A DNA stretch of 11,300 nucleotides, taken from positions 1 to 11,300 of the forward strand of contig CAZTBG010000059.1 of assembly GCA_964611805.1 (NCBI GenBank). Direction: 5' to 3'. This stretch comes from W589 sp964611805 (GTDB lineage: Bacteria > Chloroflexota > Dehalococcoidia > Dehalococcoidales > Fen-1064). Within the stretch, counting starts at the first letter, position 1, and each line of letters starts with the position of its first letter. Below are positions 6,973-11,300 of this stretch, piece by piece. A program made the position numbers and the translations under genes. The notes under the pieces are model-generated. The model was not told the origin of the DNA. It saw only the letters and a program-made list of their open reading frames with translations, and made no database searches.

Positions 6973-7002
6973 TTGTGCTCGCTAGAATATTATTGTTATA
7001 AT
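6973..7002 (+). promoter_or_regulatory. Putative promoter of the VTT-to-clpC gene run
   Basis: TTGTGC (6973-6978), an 18-nt spacer and a perfect TATAAT (6997-7002). The start point is expected near 7009. A 6-bp inverted repeat CTACTT/AAGTAG (7008-7013 and 7019-7024, loop TGTGG) begins at the predicted start point and could be a 5' stem-loop or a small operator. The -35 is imperfect; the -10 is the stronger half. Confidence 0.6.
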
Positions 7003-7063
7003 AGAGGCTACTTTGTGGAAGTAGAGACTACTCAGGTTCATCGCATGGGGACAAACCGTAGTC

Positions 7064-7690
7064 ATGGAAGAAGAGGTCAAGTGGCGTTGGTCTAAGAAGG
7101 AACTGGGGCTGGGTGCCCTGGCTATCATGGCTACTGCTGGTCTCTGTGCTGCCGCTGTTTATTACAAAGATGAGCTGATTAACAGCGAATACATGGCCAG
7201 GTTTGGACTGCTGGGTGTGCTGGTTGTCTCCTTTATTGCTGGCAGTACCTTCAGCGTCACTGCTATTCCAGTCCCATATTGGCTTCTGGTATTCACCTTA
7301 CCAGGTCTTATTGTTGATGACTACGGTATACTCTCGCCGGTATGGGTCGGCTTGCTCGCGGGCGTGGGTGCCACCACAGGGCAGTTTATTACTTACATGA
7401 TTGGCTATGGAGGTCGGACTTTTTCTGAGAGGTTGACCAGCAAATTCAGCAGTCGTTTTTATGACCGGGGAATAATATTCGCGGAGCGGCACGGCTCGCT
7501 GGCTGTTTTTATGATGTCGCTAGTACCCAATCCCATTCATCTCCCGATGACGATTGCCATCGCTGCCCTCCGTTATCCTCCTCATAAATTTGTAATTTTT
7601 TCTTTCCTGGGTACAGGCCTCAAGAGTCTGATAATTGCCTTCTGTGGCTATTATGGACTGAATTCGCTGTTCTCCTGGGTGGGAGCGTGA
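7064..7690 (+). CDS. VTT-domain (DedA/TVP38-like) membrane protein
   Basis: 208-residue polytopic inner-membrane protein. Hydrophobic segments lie at about 13-33, 46-66, 68-84, 92-113, 146-168 and 174-198. The region AGSTFSVTAIPVPYWLL (59-75), a glycine-rich GLLAGVGATTGQFITYMIGYGG (starting at 96) and LVPNPIHLPMTIAIAALRY (153-171) give the layout of the VTT/SNARE-associated family: re-entrant helix with conserved prolines, amphipathic linker, second half. Characterised relatives in the superfamily act as lipid scramblases or undecaprenyl-phosphate flippases, but the substrate here cannot be read from the sequence. The start ATG 7064 has only a distant GGGG (7047-7050), so initiation may be weak. 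The next gene begins 19 bp after its stop, implying one operon with the methyltransferase-like, hydrolase-like and clpC genes. A different polytopic family is possible but less likely. Confidence 0.75.
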   Translation: MEEEVKWRWSKKELGLGALAIMATAGLCAAAVYYKDELINSEYMARFGLLGVLVVSFIAGSTFSVTAIPVPYWLLVFTLPGLIVDDYGILSPVWVGLLAGVGATTGQFITYMIGYGGRTFSERLTSKFSSRFYDRGIIFAERHGSLAVFMMSLVPNPIHLPMTIAIAALRYPPHKFVIFSFLGTGLKSLIIAFCGYYGLNSLFSWVGA

Positions 7691-7709
7691 AGGTGGAGGA
7701 GGTAAGGTA

Positions 7710-8255
7710 GTGCAGGTAGCCCTGTATGTGGTTTTAGCAGTACTGGCAGCCATAGGAATCTGGCAGCTTATTGTGTGGATGATTGAGATTCGGGACAAGA
7801 ACCAGAAATACCGGGCGGCTCATGAATATGCCCGGGAGAGGGCCAAGCCACTGTTGGTGGTTCCTAGCCCGTGGGGTGTGAAGCCAGCCCGTCGCTGGCT
7901 CAACAAGCCGGCTCATGGTGACGGTGATGTTTGCCTTGACATTGACCGTCGTGCGGTTTATGGTCATCCGTGTGCGGTGGTTGGTAATGTTACCCATATC
8001 CCTTTCTCAGATAATACCTTCGGGGCGGCTTTTGTCAGCCACCTCCTGGAGCATATGCCGACCACTGGGGATGCCGTGCAGGCACTAGATGAGCTCAACC
8101 GGGTGGCCGAAACAGTTTTTGTTGTATATCCGTACCGGCAGTCTATCGCTGCTTGGATAATACCTGAACACCACCTCTGGGTATGGCAGAAGGGGGACAA
8201 GATGTACCTCAAGCAGAGGGGCGTGTCAGGTGGTCAAGAGGTATATCATCGTTGA
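7710..8255 (+). CDS. Membrane-anchored methyltransferase-like protein
   Basis: 181 residues with an N-terminal membrane segment (about 3-24) followed by a charged stretch (25-46), so the rest probably lies in the cytoplasm, tethered to the membrane. The soluble part resembles class I SAM-dependent methyltransferases of the Methyltransf_11 type: VCLDID (74-79) as the strand ending in an acidic residue, GNVTHIPFSDNTFGAAFVSH (92-111), LLEHMP (112-117), then ELNRVAETVFVVYP (128-141) and a late HHLWVW (154-159). The usual glycine-rich SAM loop (GxGxG) is not seen; the equivalent position reads LLVVPSPWG (48-56). It may therefore be inactive, bind SAM atypically, or have another ligand. The GTG start at 7710 is supported by AGGAGG at 7697-7702, 7 nt upstream. 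It sits between the VTT and hydrolase-like genes. I recognise no specific family name or substrate. Confidence 0.75.
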   Translation: MQVALYVVLAVLAAIGIWQLIVWMIEIRDKNQKYRAAHEYARERAKPLLVVPSPWGVKPARRWLNKPAHGDGDVCLDIDRRAVYGHPCAVVGNVTHIPFSDNTFGAAFVSHLLEHMPTTGDAVQALDELNRVAETVFVVYPYRQSIAAWIIPEHHLWVWQKGDKMYLKQRGVSGGQEVYHR

Positions 8256-8269
8256 AAGGGCAGTTGGAT

Positions 8270-9061
8270 ATGGCCAGTGATGAAGCCGCTTTGCAGGGAG
8301 AAATTGACCACCTCGCCTTGGAGTATCTGGCGAGCGATGATAGAAGGCGTACCCAGTTCGTTAGCTGGCTCCAAAATACTCTCAGCCAGGCTCGGGGTAA
8401 AGAGTTCCTCCTGATTCATAACCCCGGGGGCTGGGGGAACGCGGTTCTTAAGGACTGTCTGGACTGGGAGAGAAGCATAGTCACTGGTGTTACCAGCACT
8501 ATGGATGAACTGAAGCGGACCTGGGCCTTGGTCCAGTACTTCCGCAGCGGCAACAGCTTCTGGCGACATATGCGGGATGTCAGAAAGGAAACGCTCTTCT
8601 TTTTTAAGGGAGAGTCCTTGCAGGCGAGGATACTGGCAGCCGCATTGGGGTTTCTCACCGGCCATCTCCGTGACTTGAAGGTAATATTGATTGGGGCTAG
8701 TCAGGGGGCTGCATTCAGCAATGCTGTAATGCGGGAGCTGGATGATTTCCCACAGGTCTACAGCATCGAGTTGGGTATATTTTTCCCGCACATGAAACGT
8801 AGGGTAATTACGGAGAGAACGCTGGCGATTGATAGCAACGGATTAATGTCCGACCCCATGTGTAACAGGGACCTGTGGAAGGGATTCAAAGCGTATGTCA
8901 CGGCTCCATACCGGTGGGCTGAGTCTCGGCTGCGAGGGAGACCGGAGAAATTTACTTACTGTATCAATGCGCCAGGGCATGACTATAGCTGGGAGTATCC
9001 CGAGGTTCGGCAGCGAATAGTCGATTTCCTGGAGGCAAACTTTGGTGGTAGCCGGGGATAA
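8270..9061 (+). CDS. Uncharacterised alpha/beta-hydrolase-like protein
   Basis: 263 residues from ATG 8270; no specific family recognised. Features suggesting a serine hydrolase fold: hydrophobic strand KEFLLIHNPGGWG (44-56) with an oxyanion-hole-like turn; strand DLKVILIGASQGAAFSNAVM (135-154) holding a nucleophile elbow G-A-S-Q-G with S144; and CINAPGHDYSWEYP (231-244), placing H237 where the catalytic histidine would lie, followed by an amphipathic helix. The acid is uncertain (D188 in LAIDSNG is one candidate). No signal peptide or membrane segment, so probably cytoplasmic. The start was chosen over ATG 8183, which would overlap the upstream gene by 73 bp without a ribosome site. ATG 8270 has AAAGGG about 9 nt upstream and lies 15 nt after the previous stop; a TTG at 8252 is another option. 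clpC follows after 17 bp. A lipase, thioesterase or acyltransferase would all fit. A non-catalytic relative is also possible. Confidence 0.75.
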   Translation: MASDEAALQGEIDHLALEYLASDDRRRTQFVSWLQNTLSQARGKEFLLIHNPGGWGNAVLKDCLDWERSIVTGVTSTMDELKRTWALVQYFRSGNSFWRHMRDVRKETLFFFKGESLQARILAAALGFLTGHLRDLKVILIGASQGAAFSNAVMRELDDFPQVYSIELGIFFPHMKRRVITERTLAIDSNGLMSDPMCNRDLWKGFKAYVTAPYRWAESRLRGRPEKFTYCINAPGHDYSWEYPEVRQRIVDFLEANFGGSRG

Positions 9062-9078
9062 GCTAGGGGAGGTTTACA

Positions 9079-11300
9079 ATGAGGCAAGAACGATTTACAG
9101 AACAGGCGTGGGAGGCAATAACTGCCTCGCAACAGCTTGTAGCGCAGTTTCGCCACAATCAGTGGGATGTAGAGCATATTTTCCTGGTCCTGCTACGGCA
9201 GGAGAAAGGCTTGGTCAGGGATATTCTTCAAGAGCTGGGTGTTGACGCTGCTGCCGTGGAGCGGCAGGTTACAGCAGTCCTTGAGGGAATGCCCAAGGTG
9301 ACCTACCAGGTATCCCAGATATACGCGACACCACGCATCGGTGCTCTCTTTGCCAATGCTGATGCTGAGTCAAGAAGACTTCAGGACGAGTTTATCGGAA
9401 CGGAACACCTGCTGATTGCTATGGCCAGTGAAGATAAGGGGGAAACGGCCACCATCCTCCGCAGTTTTGGGATTGACCGGGAGAAGGTCTATTCTGCCTT
9501 GCAGAAGCTACGGGGTGGGCATCGTGTCACCGATGCCCGTGCGGAGAGCAAGTACCGTTCTCTGGAAAAGTATGGCCGTGACCTCACCGAACTGGCCCGG
9601 CAGGGCAAGCTCGACCCGGTTATTGGCCGGGAAGACGAGATAAAGCGGGTTATGCAGGTGCTCTCCCGGCGTACCAAGAATAACCCGGTGGTCATTGGTG
9701 AAGCCGGTGTGGGTAAGACTGCTATCGCCGAGGGATTGGCCCAGAAGATTGCCGCTGATGACGTGCCGGATTCTCTAAAGGGGCACAGGGTGGTAGCTCT
9801 GGACATGGGAGCGATGGTGGCCGGTACCAAGTTCCGGGGTGAGTTTGAGGAAAGACTCAAGGCCGTGATGGATGAGGTCCGGCAGGGACAGGGTGAGATT
9901 ATACTGTTTATTGATGAGATTCATACCGTGGTCGGCGCTGGTGCTGCCGAGGGAGCAATTGATGCCAGCAACATGCTGAAGCCGGCACTGGCCCACGGAG
10001 AATTGCAGTGTATCGGCGCTACCACCCTGGATGAATACCGGAAATTCATTGAGAAAGACAAAGCGCTGGAGCGGCGTTTGCAGCCTGTTTTCCTCGGGGA
10101 GCCGAGTGTTGAGGCGACCATCGAAATGCTCCGGGGGCTGCGTCCGAGATATGAAGCCCACCATAAGGTCAAGATAACCGATGAAGCACTTGAAGCGGCT
10201 GCCCGACTCAGCGAACGGTATGTCTCTGACAGGTTTTTACCGGATAAGGCGATTGACCTTATCGATGAGGCTGCCAGCAAGCTGCGCATTGATACGGAGA
10301 GTGCTCCGCCTGAGGTCAAGTCTTTAGAGCAACGGGTGCATCAGCTAACCAATGAGGAGGAAGCTGCCTCCCAGCGGCAGGACTATGAGGGTGCTGCCCA
10401 GTTGAAAGCGGAGCGATTACGCCTTGAGGATGAGTATAACAAGGCAAAAAATGACTGGCTCCAGCAGGAAAAAATCAGCGGGGAGGTAACTGCTGATGCC
10501 ATTGCCGAGCTTATCTCTAAGTGGACCGGGATACCTGTTTCGCAGATGCTGGAGGGCGAGGCGGAGAAACTTCTCCACATGGAGGAGCGCATCCATGAAC
10601 GATTGGTCAACCAGGAGGAAGCCGTTACCGCTATTTCTGAGGCGATACGGAGGAGCCGGGCAGGCCTGAAAAACCCAAGACGACCAATCGGCAGTTTCGT
10701 ATTCCTCGGCCCGACCGGCGTCGGTAAGACTGAACTGGCGCGTGCTTTAGCCCAGTTCATGTTTGACGACGAGAACGCCATGGTACGTCTGGATATGTCG
10801 GAATACCAGGAGAGGCATACGGTATCACGCCTCATCGGAGCGCCGCCGGGCTATGTCGGCTATGAGGAGGGAGGTCAACTCACCGAGGCAGTCAGGCGTC
10901 GTCCCTATCGGGTAATCCTCCTCGATGAAATCGAGAAAGCGCACCCGGAGGTATTCAATACCCTGCTCCAGCTCCTTGATGATGGTCGGCTGACTGATGG
11001 TCACGGGCGGACAGTGGACTTCAGGAACACCGTGGTTATCATGACCAGTAATGCCGGGGTCGAGCTCATCAGGCGTGAGGGTGCCATTGGCTTCACCAGC
11101 CGGAAGGGTGGTACCGCTTCTCAGAAGAAGAGCTACGAGGACATGAAAGAGAAGGTGCTGGCTGAGGTCAGAAAGACCTTCCGCCCTGAGTTTCTCAACC
11201 GACTGGATGAGATTATTGTCTTCCATGAGCTAACCGAGGAGCAATTGCGACAGATTGTTGAGCTGATGGTCAAGGACCTGCAGCACCGTCTGGTCGAACG
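9079..11300 (+). CDS. clpC: ClpC-type AAA+ protease unfoldase (3' end cut by window edge)
   Basis: Hsp100 ATPase that unfolds proteins and feeds them to ClpP. 740 codons are visible without a stop; ClpC proteins are about 810-850, so the final small domain is missing. In order: Clp N domain with two repeats (about 1-145); first AAA+ module with Walker A GEAGVGKT 207-214 and Walker B ILFIDE 275-280; a short middle domain with a UVR-like motif from 433 (RQDYEGAAQLKAERLRLEDE), the ClpC hallmark and unlike the long ClpB coil; second AAA+ module with Walker A GPTGVGKT 544-551, Walker B VILLDE 612-617; and the ClpP-docking loop tripeptide IGF at 670-672. The docking loop argues for partnership with ClpP rather than for a ClpB disaggregase. 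The start ATG 9079 has GGGGAGG (9066-9072) 6 nt upstream. Last visible gene of the run beginning at 7064. In this window it is not beside mcsA, mcsB or ctsR, unlike in many Firmicutes. No CIRCE or CtsR-like operator was recognised. Confidence 0.95.
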   Translation, partial: MRQERFTEQAWEAITASQQLVAQFRHNQWDVEHIFLVLLRQEKGLVRDILQELGVDAAAVERQVTAVLEGMPKVTYQVSQIYATPRIGALFANADAESRRLQDEFIGTEHLLIAMASEDKGETATILRSFGIDREKVYSALQKLRGGHRVTDARAESKYRSLEKYGRDLTELARQGKLDPVIGREDEIKRVMQVLSRRTKNNPVVIGEAGVGKTAIAEGLAQKIAADDVPDSLKGHRVVALDMGAMVAGTKFRGEFEERLKAVMDEVRQGQGEIILFIDEIHTVVGAGAAEGAIDASNMLKPALAHGELQCIGATTLDEYRKFIEKDKALERRLQPVFLGEPSVEATIEMLRGLRPRYEAHHKVKITDEALEAAARLSERYVSDRFLPDKAIDLIDEAASKLRIDTESAPPEVKSLEQRVHQLTNEEEAASQRQDYEGAAQLKAERLRLEDEYNKAKNDWLQQEKISGEVTADAIAELISKWTGIPVSQMLEGEAEKLLHMEERIHERLVNQEEAVTAISEAIRRSRAGLKNPRRPIGSFVFLGPTGVGKTELARALAQFMFDDENAMVRLDMSEYQERHTVSRLIGAPPGYVGYEEGGQLTEAVRRRPYRVILLDEIEKAHPEVFNTLLQLLDDGRLTDGHGRTVDFRNTVVIMTSNAGVELIRREGAIGFTSRKGGTASQKKSYEDMKEKVLAEVRKTFRPEFLNRLDEIIVFHELTEEQLRQIVELMVKDLQHRLVE

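Noticed and set aside
8246..8791. 181-codon minus-strand frame
   Set aside because: Antisense to the hydrolase-like gene, without ribosome site or recognisable motif. The plus-strand frame fits the operon spacing.
9079..11300. ClpB disaggregase as identity of the last gene
   Set aside because: The middle domain is short with a UVR-like motif, and an IGF ClpP-docking tripeptide is present, both ClpC features.

Overview
The window reads as ordinary bacterial chromosome of moderate GC content. The protein sequences, the hairpin-rich intergenic DNA, and a pyrG / small transaldolase / rho / uvrC gene run suggest a Chloroflexota (Dehalococcoidia-like) organism. That assignment is inferred from memory of similar loci, and no rRNA or other direct marker is present to confirm it.

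Layout. Positions 1-6041 are all on the minus strand: pyrG (CTP synthase), then a TalC/FSA-type transaldolase, then rho (transcription terminator), then, after a 543-bp non-coding gap, uvrC (excinuclease subunit C, cut by the left edge a few residues before its end). A textbook sigma-70 promoter (TTGACA, 18 bp, TATAAT) at 6126-6155 drives pyrG and probably the transaldolase and rho. The gap at 1800-2342 holds no credible gene but a cluster of perfect short-loop hairpins that looks like a dispersed intergenic repeat.

The right half, from 6291 on, is on the plus strand. A divergent gene encodes a CoA-type Nudix hydrolase, possibly read from a leaderless transcript. A second promoter at 6973-7002 then precedes a tight four-gene run: a VTT/DedA-like multi-spanning membrane protein, a membrane-anchored protein resembling a class I methyltransferase with a degenerate SAM-binding loop, an unassigned alpha/beta-hydrolase-like protein with a GASQG nucleophile elbow, and a ClpC-type AAA+ unfoldase cut by the right edge.

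How it fits together. The left cluster is housekeeping: CTP supply, pentose phosphate carbon shuffling, transcription termination and nucleotide excision repair. The right cluster joins a stress unfoldase with a membrane protein and two poorly characterised enzymes, and is the least explained part of the window. I see no CRISPR array, phage, transposase, toxin-antitoxin pair or RNA gene, and nothing I would confidently call a new defence or mobile system.
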